Both the position numbers and the translations under genes were made by a program. Positions 7,660 through 16,889 of a DNA stretch of 64,000 nucleotides are shown piece after piece (position 1 is the stretch's first letter; each line of letters starts with the position of its first letter). Source of the DNA: Spirochaetae bacterium HGW-Spirochaetae-2 (GTDB lineage: Bacteria > Spirochaetota > Spirochaetia > Sphaerochaetales > Sphaerochaetaceae); assembly GCA_002839355.1 (NCBI GenBank), contig PGXW01000028.1, forward strand, positions 51,935 to 115,934. Reading direction: 5' to 3'. The notes beneath the pieces were generated by a model. It was not told the DNA's origin. It did not search any database and was given only the letters and a program-made list of their open reading frames with translations.

Positions 7660-10600
7660 TCACTCTCCCTCTCCCACCGTGCGGGTTTGCATTGTCCTTT
7701 CCAGCTCCGATACGGGCACTTGTCTCCAATCGGCATAATCCGCCAACTGGTCGGTACCCAACGGACCGAGCGAAAAGTAGCTGCACCCCTCTCCGACAAA
7801 GTAGAGTCCGCAGACGGATGCCGGAGGATCCATCGCATAGCCGCTGGTCAAATCCACTCCGATTCGTCGCTTTGCCTCGAGTATAGAGAAAATTGTCGCC
7901 TTTTGTACATGGTCGGGAGCCGAAGGATACCCGACAGCCGGTCGGATCGATTGCACCTCCCCATAACCCCACCACGTCGAGGCAAGCCGCAGGTGCAACA
8001 ATTCGCTGAAGGCTTCAGCCAAACGATCGGTCACCATGGTAAGGAGCAGCGCCTGGTACTCGTCTCCCTCGGCGCGGAGGGCGGCGACTTTCACACCTAT
8101 CCCAAGTCCGGTCGTCGCGACAAACATACCGATGGAATCGGTTCGGTCGGGATGGATATAGTCGGCAAGGGATCGGCAGATACCGTCCGCACCGGCCGTC
8201 TGGCTACGCAAGAACCGCATGGACACGGACGCTTCCCGACTGGTGTGGATATCGATGCCGCCTGGCCCGGTCGAATCGGCGGGAAAGATGCCGAATGTCG
8301 CCTTGATCGAGTTGGAGAACAGGTTCTTGATTTCCGGCTGTCCGAGCAAACGCATGGCATCGGATAGCAACCTCTCGGCTTCCTGGGATTTATGCGGGAC
8401 TTTCCAAGCTGAGCTCAGCATCGACCAATTCACCTTCGGTATCAAATCCTCCAAGGTAACATCCAGTACTTCCCGGATACCGAATCGCATTGGATTCGGA
8501 GCGGGCTCCTTCTTCATGAATCTTCGTTTGACAGCCTCCTCGAAGGATAGGATTTTCCGACTACCCTGGGATTCGAGACGGCTTCTCACCGCACGATATC
8601 GTTCGGCAACCTGCTGTCGATATTCCCCTTGCTTGGAGGACATGAGCTTGAGCGCGACCGAAACGGCATGGGATGCATCGGTGGAATGGAATACTTGTCC
8701 AGGATACAGGGGCTCCAACCGGAGCGCCGTGTGCTCTTCGCTGGTGGTGGCTCCACCGATCATGATGGGCATATCGAGACCTTCTTCCCGGAACAACCGG
8801 CACACGTGTGCCATCTCGGTCAAGGAAGGGGTGATCAAACCACTCAGACCGACAATGTCGGCATGCTCCCGCTTGGCGGCGGCCAGGATATCCTGTGGCG
8901 GTACCATGACCCCCAAGTCGACGATAGTGAAATTGTTGCACTTGAGTACCAGTGAGACGATATTCTTCCCAATATCGTGGACATCGCCCTTCACGGTAGC
9001 CAGGACGATGGTTCCGGCGGTGCGGACCGCTTGCGAGGAGGCAGCCTTGAGACGGGGCTGGAGAATGTCCACCGCCCGTTTCATGACCCGGGCGGAACGT
9101 ACGACTTGGGGCAAGAACAGTTTCCCCTCTCCGAACAACTTGCCGACATGTGCCATGCCTTCCATGAGCGGACCTTCGATTATCTGCACAGCCTCCAAGT
9201 TTCCGGCTTCCACCAAATCATTGGCGAGATGGCTGTCATCACCTTTCAGAAGCGCATGCGCAAGACGTTTGTCCACTGGCAACGATCGCCATTCCAAATC
9301 GGCCTTTGCCGGTCCGTCATGAGGGGTTTGCTGCAGATCAAGCGGTTGCATGGCCAACGCGATCAAAGCATCCCTATCGGTGGCGGGAGATTCACCTTCG
9401 GCAAGAAGGGCATGTTCGATAACCGTCGCGGCATGTGGGGGGATAGAGGCCGGATCGACCAGTGTCGCAGGATTCACTATCGCCATATCAAGCCCGGCAT
9501 CGACCGCATAGGCAAGGAAGATAGCGTGAATCGCCTCACGGATGGCATTGTTTCCCCTAAAGGAAAACGAAAGGTTGCTGATCCCTCCACTGATGGAAAC
9601 ATGGGGGAATTTATTCTTTATCCATGCGGTTGCCCGGATAAAATCACTTGCGTACCTATCATGCTCGTCGATACCGGTCGCGATCGCGAGGACATTCGGA
9701 TCGAAGACAATCGAGGACGGATCGCACACGCCGCCATCCACAAGCAACCGGTACGAACGTTCGGCAACCTGGCACTTGCGTTCGAAGGTGTCTGCCTGGC
9801 CCGTTTCATCGAACAGCATGACCACCATCGCAGCTCCCATGGAGGCGATATGCTTGGCCCGTGCTACGAATACTTGTGGACCCTCTTTCAGGCTTATCGA
9901 ATTGACGATACCCCGCCCCTGCAATTCAGGTAATGCCGCGACGATCACTTCCCACGAGGAGGAGTCGATCATAAAGGGCACCCTGGCAATTTCGGGATCG
10001 GCAGATGCAAGACGTACAAATCGGACCATCGCTGTGGGAGCATCCAGCATGGAATCATCCATACATATGTCGATGATCGCCGCTCCTTGTTCGATTTGCA
10101 TGCGGGCAATCGCCAGGGCCTGGTCGAACTTTTCTTCCTTGACCAACCGTGCGAATTTCTTCGATCCAGCTACATTCGTCCGTTCTCCGATAGCCAACAA
10201 CTCTCCCGGTTTCGGGTGGGACAACGACTCGAGTCCACTCAAACGCAATCGGGGGACTTGGCGGGGTATGCTTCTATGGTTCCCATTCCGGGCAACCTTT
10301 GCCAGGTGCGCGATATGGTCGGGTGTGGTGCCACAGCACCCACCTACGATATTCAACAGACCTTCCCGTACAATGGGATCGAGCAGAGCCGCGACATGGG
10401 CGGGACTCTGGCTGTAGTTCCCGTCGTTGTCGGGAAACCCCGCATTGGGATGAGCGCTTGTCCTGAACGGCGAAATCCCCGCAAGCTGGCGGATCAGGGG
10501 AATCATCTCCTCGGGACCTGTCGAACAATTGACGCCAAGGGAAAATATGGGAAACGGAGAAAGCGTATCGACCAAGGCTTCGAGTGTTTGCCCCGACAAG

Positions 10601-11250
10601 GTCCTGCCGCTTCTGTCGCTGAACGTAGCCGATACCATGATGGGTAGCGAGATTCCACGTTCCTGCATACAGAAGACCGCGGCGACAAGTGCCGCTTTCG
10701 CCACGAGGGTATCGAAGACCGTTTCTATGAGAAGTAGATCGACTCCACCATCGATCAACGCGGCTATCTGTTCGGTGTACATGTCCACAAAATCGGTGAA
10801 GACCACCTCACGGTACGCCGGGTCGTCCACAGAAGGGGAAAAGGATGCGGCCTTGCCGGTAGGCCCCACCACGCCGGCAACAAATGCGAACCGGGAGACA
10901 TCTTCCCGCTCGATCTCCTCCACCGCCGACCTGGCGACCTCGACCGCGGCAAGATTGATATCGAACACATGATCGGACAACCCGTACTCGGCCAACGAAA
11001 AGCGGTTTGCGCCGAACGTGTTGGTCTCGACGATATCCGCCCCGGCTTTCAGATATGCAAGATGGATGTCATGGATCAGGTCCCCACGGGTGAGGCAAAG
11101 CAGTTCGTTGCATCCTCTCGCAGGGGGGAGATCTCCGAAGGTGACATCGCCATCGACAAGCGCAAGCCGTTGGATCATGGTCCCCATGGCTCCATCAAGC
11201 ACCAATACCCGCTTGTCGGCCATGTTGACGAAATATTCGGCTCGAGTCAT
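7660..11250 (-). CDS. metH: Cobalamin-dependent methionine synthase
   Basis: It transfers a methyl group from methyl-THF through cobalamin to homocysteine. The 1196-residue protein has all modules in order. The homocysteine domain starts RVLVLDGAMGTMIQ and ends with the zinc motif IVGGCCGTTPDHI. The pterin domain contains GERTNVAGSKKF. The B12 cap is followed by the B12 domain with DVHDIGKNIV (the Asp-x-His-x-x-Gly cobalt ligand motif). The C-terminal SAM-dependent reactivation domain includes RPAVGYPSAPDH and YFVGEGCSYFSLGPLGTDQLADYA. I start it at the ATG at 11250, 9 bases after GGGGAGGAG. An upstream ATG at 11313 lacks such a site and overlaps the neighbouring gene. Use of MetH implies access to cobalamin. 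No cobalamin riboswitch is visible upstream. Confidence 0.97.
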   Translation of the reverse strand: MTRAEYFVNMADKRVLVLDGAMGTMIQRLALVDGDVTFGDLPPARGCNELLCLTRGDLIHDIHLAYLKAGADIVETNTFGANRFSLAEYGLSDHVFDINLAAVEVARSAVEEIEREDVSRFAFVAGVVGPTGKAASFSPSVDDPAYREVVFTDFVDMYTEQIAALIDGGVDLLLIETVFDTLVAKAALVAAVFCMQERGISLPIMVSATFSDRSGRTLSGQTLEALVDTLSPFPIFSLGVNCSTGPEEMIPLIRQLAGISPFRTSAHPNAGFPDNDGNYSQSPAHVAALLDPIVREGLLNIVGGCCGTTPDHIAHLAKVARNGNHRSIPRQVPRLRLSGLESLSHPKPGELLAIGERTNVAGSKKFARLVKEEKFDQALAIARMQIEQGAAIIDICMDDSMLDAPTAMVRFVRLASADPEIARVPFMIDSSSWEVIVAALPELQGRGIVNSISLKEGPQVFVARAKHIASMGAAMVVMLFDETGQADTFERKCQVAERSYRLLVDGGVCDPSSIVFDPNVLAIATGIDEHDRYASDFIRATAWIKNKFPHVSISGGISNLSFSFRGNNAIREAIHAIFLAYAVDAGLDMAIVNPATLVDPASIPPHAATVIEHALLAEGESPATDRDALIALAMQPLDLQQTPHDGPAKADLEWRSLPVDKRLAHALLKGDDSHLANDLVEAGNLEAVQIIEGPLMEGMAHVGKLFGEGKLFLPQVVRSARVMKRAVDILQPRLKAASSQAVRTAGTIVLATVKGDVHDIGKNIVSLVLKCNNFTIVDLGVMVPPQDILAAAKREHADIVGLSGLITPSLTEMAHVCRLFREEGLDMPIMIGGATTSEEHTALRLEPLYPGQVFHSTDASHAVSVALKLMSSKQGEYRQQVAERYRAVRSRLESQGSRKILSFEEAVKRRFMKKEPAPNPMRFGIREVLDVTLEDLIPKVNWSMLSSAWKVPHKSQEAERLLSDAMRLLGQPEIKNLFSNSIKATFGIFPADSTGPGGIDIHTSREASVSMRFLRSQTAGADGICRSLADYIHPDRTDSIGMFVATTGLGIGVKVAALRAEGDEYQALLLTMVTDRLAEAFSELLHLRLASTWWGYGEVQSIRPAVGYPSAPDHVQKATIFSILEAKRRIGVDLTSGYAMDPPASVCGLYFVGEGCSYFSLGPLGTDQLADYADWRQVPVSELERTMQTRTVGEGE

Positions 11251-11305
11251 GTTCGTCTCCTCCCCAGGTTTCTGGATTTGGCGAAGTGTATCAGTTAGGG
11301 ATTGT

Positions 11306-11620
11306 CTACTCAAGTGTCAATACAGGAATCAAATGGTACGAGGGGACCTCATAGGGGTGTGCCTCCAACAAAGCGTTGACCACTTGCGTAACTTCGAACT
11401 CGTCGACAACGGTTTCCACCCGATACTCCTGTACATATTCCATCTCCTCGATGTGACCGAGATATGGATTTGCTCCTGCGGTAGGAAGGAATTGCCCGGT
11501 CCCCAGCACCTGCCACGAACACCGTTCATAATTCGACATCCGCCCGGCTCCAGCCGCAAACACCGCCTCCTTGACCTGCTCGACATGGCTCGCCGGAACA
11601 TGAAATACCAACATGTACAT
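11306..11620 (-). CDS. NIF3-like (CutA/PII-fold) domain protein
   Basis: This 104-residue protein resembles the small domain found inserted in NIF3/YqfO proteins and also found alone. It has an N-terminal MLVFHVPASHVEQVKEAVFAAGAGRMSNYERCSWQVLGTGQF and a C-terminal segment ending AHPYEVPSYHLIPV. The fold is ferredoxin-like as in PII/CutA proteins. Its function is unknown; metal or nucleotide binding is a guess from the fold. The ATG at 11620 is preceded by GAGGGGG at good spacing. It lies 55 bp before metH on the same strand, and so may head the metH-metF transcript. It is divergent from pth across 53 bp. Confidence 0.85.
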   Translation of the reverse strand: MYMLVFHVPASHVEQVKEAVFAAGAGRMSNYERCSWQVLGTGQFLPTAGANPYLGHIEEMEYVQEYRVETVVDEFEVTQVVNALLEAHPYEVPSYHLIPVLTLE

Positions 11621-11673
11621 GCATTACCCCCTCTATTGCTCCTCTCGATGGAACAATTTATGATGGCATCATC

Positions 11674-12246
11674 ATGATACGTCTCATCGTCTTTCTTGGC
11701 AACAAAGGACCACAGTACGCAAGGACCCGTCACAACAGCGGATGGATGTTCCTCGATTCGTTCATCGAGTTTCCAGGAGCAATCACCTGGCAGGAGAAGT
11801 TCAACGCCCTGTGGACCCGGACTTCGGTCGGGAATGTCCCGTGCATATTCCTCAAACCGATGACCTATATGAACGAAAGCGGCAAGAGTGTCGGTGCGGT
11901 CGCCCGGTATTTTTCCCTGCAGCCTGAAGAAATCCTTATCGTCCACGATGATATTGAAATGCCCTTGAAATCGGCCAAGCTGCAATTCGGAGGGGGCCTT
12001 GGCGGGCACAATGGCTTGAAATCGATCAAGGACGCCCTTGGGACCACCGATTTCGTACGTCTTCGGATAGGGGTGGGAAGACCTGTGCGGGAAGACGTCG
12101 CATCCTATGTCCTGGCCCGTTTCGCCACCATGGAGGAGGCCGTGATTCCCCTCCTGTTCGACGAGGTCGGAAAAATCCTCGAGCAGTGGTTCGAACAAGG
12201 ATGTCCCGTCGAAAGCCTGCCGATACAAGTCGCATTGCCATCGTAG
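11674..12246 (+). CDS. pth: Peptidyl-tRNA hydrolase
   Basis: It releases tRNA from peptidyl-tRNA that drops off ribosomes. The 190-residue product has the active-site residues in standard places: Asn10 (FLGN), the catalytic His20 (ARTRHNSGW), LKPMTYMNESG, the Asp in VHDDIEMP, and the GGGLGGHNGLKSI loop. Length fits the family (about 190). The start at 11674 (MIRLIVFLGN) puts Asn and His at positions 10 and 20 as in the E. coli enzyme. The large glycoside hydrolase gene follows on the same strand. Confidence 0.97.
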   Translation: MIRLIVFLGNKGPQYARTRHNSGWMFLDSFIEFPGAITWQEKFNALWTRTSVGNVPCIFLKPMTYMNESGKSVGAVARYFSLQPEEILIVHDDIEMPLKSAKLQFGGGLGGHNGLKSIKDALGTTDFVRLRIGVGRPVREDVASYVLARFATMEEAVIPLLFDEVGKILEQWFEQGCPVESLPIQVALPS

Positions 12247-12318
12247 GCTTCTCCCTCGATGCAAGGGTTCACCCCCCTCCAAGGCAAGGTATCTGGACTT
12301 TGGTGGAAAGGTTTCCTG

Positions 12319-15300
12319 TTGACGGAGATGATTCTGACGGCGATACTGGTAGAAGGTTCCAACGATCAGACCAACAGGGGGAAAGCAAGACACGATATCG
12401 AATATCAAGACCCCGTGTTCGCGGTTGATGAACATATGGACGGACTGTACGACCAGGCGAAAATTATCGCCCATAGGTACAATTCGAAGCAGAAGGAACT
12501 GGGAAACGAGTTGTTCCTGTCGGCTGCGAAACTCAACGCCTCCGGAATCCTGCACCTATTGTATCAGACGGTGATTTCCCAATACCTGATTGAGCAAGAC
12601 CATGACTTCTTCACCCGATTGACACCCCAGATCACGCGCAACCACTCATGCCAGGATGTTCTGGTATTCTTCGCAAGGGAATTTCCCTCGCCGGTGCTGA
12701 ATGCGCTCCAACCGACCGCCCCCTATTTGATGGAAGAGACCACAAGGGGCTTTTTCGTCCATCAGGTCATAATGGACAACCCTGCACTGGTCAAGGCTGT
12801 GAAGCCGCTGGTAAAACCGGAGGGAGTCCGTTTCCCGCCCGCCTCGCTGGCGCTCGCAGCACTCATGGGTGGGTTCACCAGGTCGGCACCCGGAATCGGG
12901 GAAAACGACGACGACTTGTTCTCGTTCCTCACCAGCCCGGCGAAAGCGCATCCCGAATCCCTAATTGCCCAGATCTCCTATATCTTGAGAGAATGGAAGG
13001 AGCTCCTCCCCGAACGGTTGCGGACATACCTCCTCCGTGCGATCGACTTTGTCCAGGAGGAGGAGAAGCCCCGTTTCCACGGCGGAGGTCCCGGAATCGT
13101 TGCCGTACCCTCCTATGATTCGAAGGATATGGAGTACGAAGCCTACAGCATGGATCGCAACTGGATGCCGAATGTCATCATGTTGGCTAAAAGCACCTTG
13201 GTATGGCTCGACCAGCTGTCCCGGATGTACGGATATCCTATCGAAACACTCGACCAGATTCCCGACCATGAGTTGGATCTCATGGCACAGCGTGGATTCT
13301 CCGGGTTGTGGCTTATCGGATTGTGGGAACGTAGCGATGCCTCCAAACGTATCAAGAACCTGTGTGGGAACCCCGAGGCGGAGGCGTCGGCCTATTCCTT
13401 GAAGGGCTACGATATCGCGACAAGCATCGGCGGGTGGACTGCCTTGAGGAATCTGGACGAACGGTGCAAGGCCAGGGGAATCAGGCTGGCAAGCGATATG
13501 GTCCCGAACCATACGGGACTGGACAGCGACTGGGCGTTGCATCATCCCGAATATTTTATCCGCACGTCCCATCCACCATTTCCATCCTATACCTACAATG
13601 GGGAAGACCTTTCCCCCGATCCCCGGATCGAAGTGAAGATAGAGGACCACTATTTCGACAGGACAGATGCCGCTGTCACCTATCGTAGGATCGATAGGGA
13701 AACCCACGAGACCTCCTACATCTTCCATGGCAACGATGGAACATCCATGCCTTGGAACGACACCGCACAGCTTGATTTCCTGAATCCGAATACCCGGGAA
13801 GCGGTGATCCAGCAAATCCTGCACGTAGCCCGGAATTTCCACATCATTCGATTCGATGCGGCGATGACTTTGGCAAAACGGCATGTCCAGAGACTTTGGT
13901 ATCCACAGCCGGGAAGCGGCGGAGATATCCCCGGAAGGGCCGGGGCCGGAATGTCCGACGACGAATTCGCCCAAAGGATGCCGAACGAGTTTTGGCGGGA
14001 AGTGGTTGACCGCGTCGCTGCCGAAGTCCCCGACACATTGCTTCTAGCCGAGGCCTTCTGGATGATGGAAGGATACTTTGTCCGGACGCTGGGCATGCAT
14101 CGGGTGTACAACAGCGCTTTCATGAACATGCTAAAGAACCAGGACAACAAGGAATATCGGGATACGATAAAGAACACCCTCTCGTTCGACCCGGAGATCC
14201 TCAAACGATTCGTCAATTTCATGAACAACCCGGATGAAGAGACCGCCATATCCCAATTTGGAAATGGGGACAAGTATTTCGGAATCTGTACACTGCTGAG
14301 TACCATGCCGGGACTTCCCATGTTCGGACATGGACAAGTCGAGGGCTTCCACGAGAAGTATGGCATGGAATACCGGCGCGCCTATTGGAACGAATATCCC
14401 GACGACCATCTGGTCGGGGAACACTACAGGAGGATATTTCCCCTCTTGAAGATCAGGCATGCCTTCAGTGGCGTCGAGTATTTCGACCTGTTCGATGTGG
14501 TGGACAACAATTCGGTCGCCGAATCCATCTTCGCCTATGTGAATGGAACCGAAGACCGTAGGGCGTTGGTCATGTACAACAACCGGTTCGAGCATGCCCA
14601 GGGACGCATAGAGAATTCTGCGCCAAAACTCGTGCGTCTTCCGGATGGCAGCCGTATCGGCAGGACCCGGACACTGGGAGAATGCCTTGGCCTGACCTTT
14701 GGTGGCCGTAGGTATATGCTCTACGAGAGTTTCCCTGACAGGTTGACCTATATCGTACCGTCCATGTCGATTTTCGATGAGGGGACGTGGGTTTCCCTCG
14801 ATGGGTATGAAACCAGGATATGGTTGAATATCCGTGAAGTCGAGGATAATGAAGGCATCTACGAGGCCTTGTATCTGCAACTTGGGGGAAAGGGGACTGC
14901 CACCTTCGAGCGGGACCTTGCCGGTATCAGGCTGCAACCCGTCCATAAGGCACTCGACAACTTCCGGTCCCAAGCGATGTTGGGTACAGTCAAGGATATC
15001 GTTTCTTCGGAGACCATCAGAAGCAAGGATATCCGAAAATTCGTACTGCTTGCCGGGGAAGCCTATGCGAGACTGGCAGCCTTGTATGAAACACTGCCAA
15101 AGACCACCCTCTCGGCTATTGCGCCATTGGCACAGGAAGTCCAGCCCCGGGACATGCTGCAAGAAGTACAGAATCTGATCGGTTGTTTCGATCCACAACG
15201 GCCAACCACGGTTTTCGCTATCGGTGGAAAGGTCATGCAGGAATTGCCGACCCTGATACAAACCGCCTTTCTGTTGAGAGTATATCTAGCACCCGGATCT

Positions 15301-15729
15301 TCCCTGCAGGAGGTTGCGGAAATTACAGATTCGCTGATGCTCGACAGATTCTTTTCCGACCAATTGCCGTCCCTTGCAGTGGAAGAACAGCAGTTGGGCG
15401 AGTTGCTCAGGAGAGCGGCGTATTTGGCGATCGGGACCAAGGAGGTCCTCCATGAACTTGCATTCTCGAACCCCGATCCGAAAAACTGCCTTGGCCGGTT
15501 GCTCGAGAACTCCGAATTCAAACGCTCGATCGGATGGAACGAGTATCAGCGCACCCAATGGTATCGGAAAGAGTCGTTCCAGGAGACTGTCCTGCTGATT
15601 GCCTTGGGAGTCTGCCTACATGGGGGCGAGACCATGGTCCAACCGATGGAGAAGATGCTTTGTGCATGGTTGCGAGGTGACATGCAATCGGAATACAAAG
15701 TCCAATCGCTGTTGGAACATGCGAATTGA
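12319..15729 (+). CDS. Very large alpha-amylase family (GH13-like) protein with unknown flanking domains
   Basis: The protein is about 1136 residues. The central third is a GH13-type barrel. Region I is ASDMVPNHTG (Asp393). Region II is FDAAMTLAKRH, the likely nucleophile being Asp513. Region III is LLAEAFW, the likely acid/base being Glu578. Region IV is FGNGDKYFG (Asp651). Region IV normally reads NHD, and here His is Gly. About 270 residues precede the barrel and about 350 follow it, and I recognise neither part. No signal peptide is seen, so it is probably cytoplasmic and may act on storage glucan or a phosphorylated or nucleotide-linked sugar. The start is uncertain. TTG at 12319 has GGAAAGG seven bases upstream, while ATGs at 12259 and 12328 lack good sites. 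No sugar-transport genes adjoin it. Confidence 0.8.
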   Translation: MTEMILTAILVEGSNDQTNRGKARHDIEYQDPVFAVDEHMDGLYDQAKIIAHRYNSKQKELGNELFLSAAKLNASGILHLLYQTVISQYLIEQDHDFFTRLTPQITRNHSCQDVLVFFAREFPSPVLNALQPTAPYLMEETTRGFFVHQVIMDNPALVKAVKPLVKPEGVRFPPASLALAALMGGFTRSAPGIGENDDDLFSFLTSPAKAHPESLIAQISYILREWKELLPERLRTYLLRAIDFVQEEEKPRFHGGGPGIVAVPSYDSKDMEYEAYSMDRNWMPNVIMLAKSTLVWLDQLSRMYGYPIETLDQIPDHELDLMAQRGFSGLWLIGLWERSDASKRIKNLCGNPEAEASAYSLKGYDIATSIGGWTALRNLDERCKARGIRLASDMVPNHTGLDSDWALHHPEYFIRTSHPPFPSYTYNGEDLSPDPRIEVKIEDHYFDRTDAAVTYRRIDRETHETSYIFHGNDGTSMPWNDTAQLDFLNPNTREAVIQQILHVARNFHIIRFDAAMTLAKRHVQRLWYPQPGSGGDIPGRAGAGMSDDEFAQRMPNEFWREVVDRVAAEVPDTLLLAEAFWMMEGYFVRTLGMHRVYNSAFMNMLKNQDNKEYRDTIKNTLSFDPEILKRFVNFMNNPDEETAISQFGNGDKYFGICTLLSTMPGLPMFGHGQVEGFHEKYGMEYRRAYWNEYPDDHLVGEHYRRIFPLLKIRHAFSGVEYFDLFDVVDNNSVAESIFAYVNGTEDRRALVMYNNRFEHAQGRIENSAPKLVRLPDGSRIGRTRTLGECLGLTFGGRRYMLYESFPDRLTYIVPSMSIFDEGTWVSLDGYETRIWLNIREVEDNEGIYEALYLQLGGKGTATFERDLAGIRLQPVHKALDNFRSQAMLGTVKDIVSSETIRSKDIRKFVLLAGEAYARLAALYETLPKTTLSAIAPLAQEVQPRDMLQEVQNLIGCFDPQRPTTVFAIGGKVMQELPTLIQTAFLLRVYLAPGSSLQEVAEITDSLMLDRFFSDQLPSLAVEEQQLGELLRRAAYLAIGTKEVLHELAFSNPDPKNCLGRLLENSEFKRSIGWNEYQRTQWYRKESFQETVLLIALGVCLHGGETMVQPMEKMLCAWLRGDMQSEYKVQSLLEHAN

Positions 15730-15761
15730 CTTATGCATGACGATGGGATACTGTTGCACAT

Positions 15762-15833
15762 ATGAAGACGTGGATTACCTATCCGGCGGCAATAATCTTA
15801 GGATTATCGGCAAATTTGCTCCTTGGAGGGTGG
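15762..15833 (+). pseudogene. N-terminal remnant of the adjacent symporter gene, out of frame
   Basis: An ATG at 15762 opens a frame encoding MKTWITYPAAIILGLSANLL, which looks like the first membrane helix of a dicarboxylate/amino-acid:cation symporter. After about 24 codons the frame turns into unlikely protein and stops at 15965. The symporter continues in the next frame (+1) from about 15826. The helix 1-to-helix 3 linker normally present in this family (about 40-60 residues with a PLVF-type motif) is missing. A deletion combined with a frameshift would explain both facts. Sequencing error alone would not restore the missing segment. Confidence 0.55.
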
Positions 15834-16884
15834 CAACCCCACGCTCATGGTGTTTTCCTCCACGATCCTATGGGCATTCATTACGACGCTCGCCCTCAGT
15901 TTCCTGGGACTGCTCCTGTCCCTGGTCCTTCCGGGTGGGCTCTCCTTGGGAGCTGCCACCGGTAACGTATCGGGTGTCACCTTCTTTGAATTCCACTCCT
16001 TTTCCCGAATGTTCGTATCGGAGAATGCATTCTCCCAATTCACCATCAGCAGTAGCAGCCTGTTGCCGGTTATAATGCTGGCCTTGGTTTTCGGAATAGC
16101 ACTCAGACCGGACAAGGAAGCGATCCGCCCCGCCTATGTGGTGATGAACTCGTTTGCCGAAGCCATGATGCGTCTTACCCGGATCGTGACGATAGTGGGT
16201 GCGGCATTGCTTGTGATCCTCAGTGCCGATTGGTTCGGTTCGATCGATCTCTCCGGAATCTTCATGGCAAACCTCTGGTATTTCATCGGTCTCGTAGTTG
16301 CTGTGGCCGCTTCCGTGCTTATCCTTCTTCCTTTGCTCTTCGGCTTGTTTACCCTGTTCAAGGGAGGCAACCCGTATAGGGTTCTGGTCGGGACATTTCC
16401 CGCCATGCTTTCCGCGGGCCTCTCCGGTAATATCCTGTTCGGAGCAACCCCGTTGATTGCCCTATCACAGCGCAACAATGGCGTGCGGAAACGGGTCCTT
16501 GGAATTTCCATACCGCTGTTCACTATCCTTGGTAGGGGAGGAAGCGCTTTGATCGCATCCTTCACCATCATGAATCTCATGCAAACGTCCGGAAACTCCC
16601 AGCTTTCGTTGCAGACCATGATCCTGGTCGCACTTTTCTCGGCTCTCTTCTCGTTCGGCGCATCGTTCACTCCGGGACTGGAAGTGCTGTTCATAGTAAT
16701 TTTGGTTTTGCGTGGGTTCATGTCCGGTGCAACCACACAAATCCAAGCGAGCCTGCTGGTTCTTCTTCCCTGCATTCAAATGGCGGCCCTGATCATCGAT
16801 ACCGCTGTCATCGCTATCGGCAGTGCATTCAGTTCGCGTATCGTATCACCCGACGACAGGGTTCCCATCGAAGAAATGATGTAA
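15823..16884 (+). CDS. Dicarboxylate/amino acid:cation symporter family protein, N-terminally truncated
   Basis: The 353-residue product is highly hydrophobic with about eight membrane segments. It resembles the DAACS (SDF) family: STILWAFITTLALSFLGLLL near the start, then SLLPVIMLALVFGIAL, and a C-terminal core with GRGGSALIASFTIMN and QASLLVLLPCIQMAALIIDTAVIA. The family moves acidic or neutral amino acids or dicarboxylates with Na+ or H+. Family members are usually 400 or more residues and start with two further helices. The only start in this frame is TTG at 15823, with no Shine-Dalgarno. The true 5' end seems to be the out-of-frame ATG at 15762. It is probably a pseudogene or a recently damaged gene, though the remaining sequence looks well preserved. 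Confidence 0.65.
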   Translation: MEGGNPTLMVFSSTILWAFITTLALSFLGLLLSLVLPGGLSLGAATGNVSGVTFFEFHSFSRMFVSENAFSQFTISSSSLLPVIMLALVFGIALRPDKEAIRPAYVVMNSFAEAMMRLTRIVTIVGAALLVILSADWFGSIDLSGIFMANLWYFIGLVVAVAASVLILLPLLFGLFTLFKGGNPYRVLVGTFPAMLSAGLSGNILFGATPLIALSQRNNGVRKRVLGISIPLFTILGRGGSALIASFTIMNLMQTSGNSQLSLQTMILVALFSALFSFGASFTPGLEVLFIVILVLRGFMSGATTQIQASLLVLLPCIQMAALIIDTAVIAIGSAFSSRIVSPDDRVPIEEMM

Positions 16885-16889
16885 ATGCC

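Noticed and set aside
11251..11673. Possible cobalamin or SAM riboswitch before metH
   Set aside because: The spacers of 55 and 53 bp are too short and no conserved core was seen.
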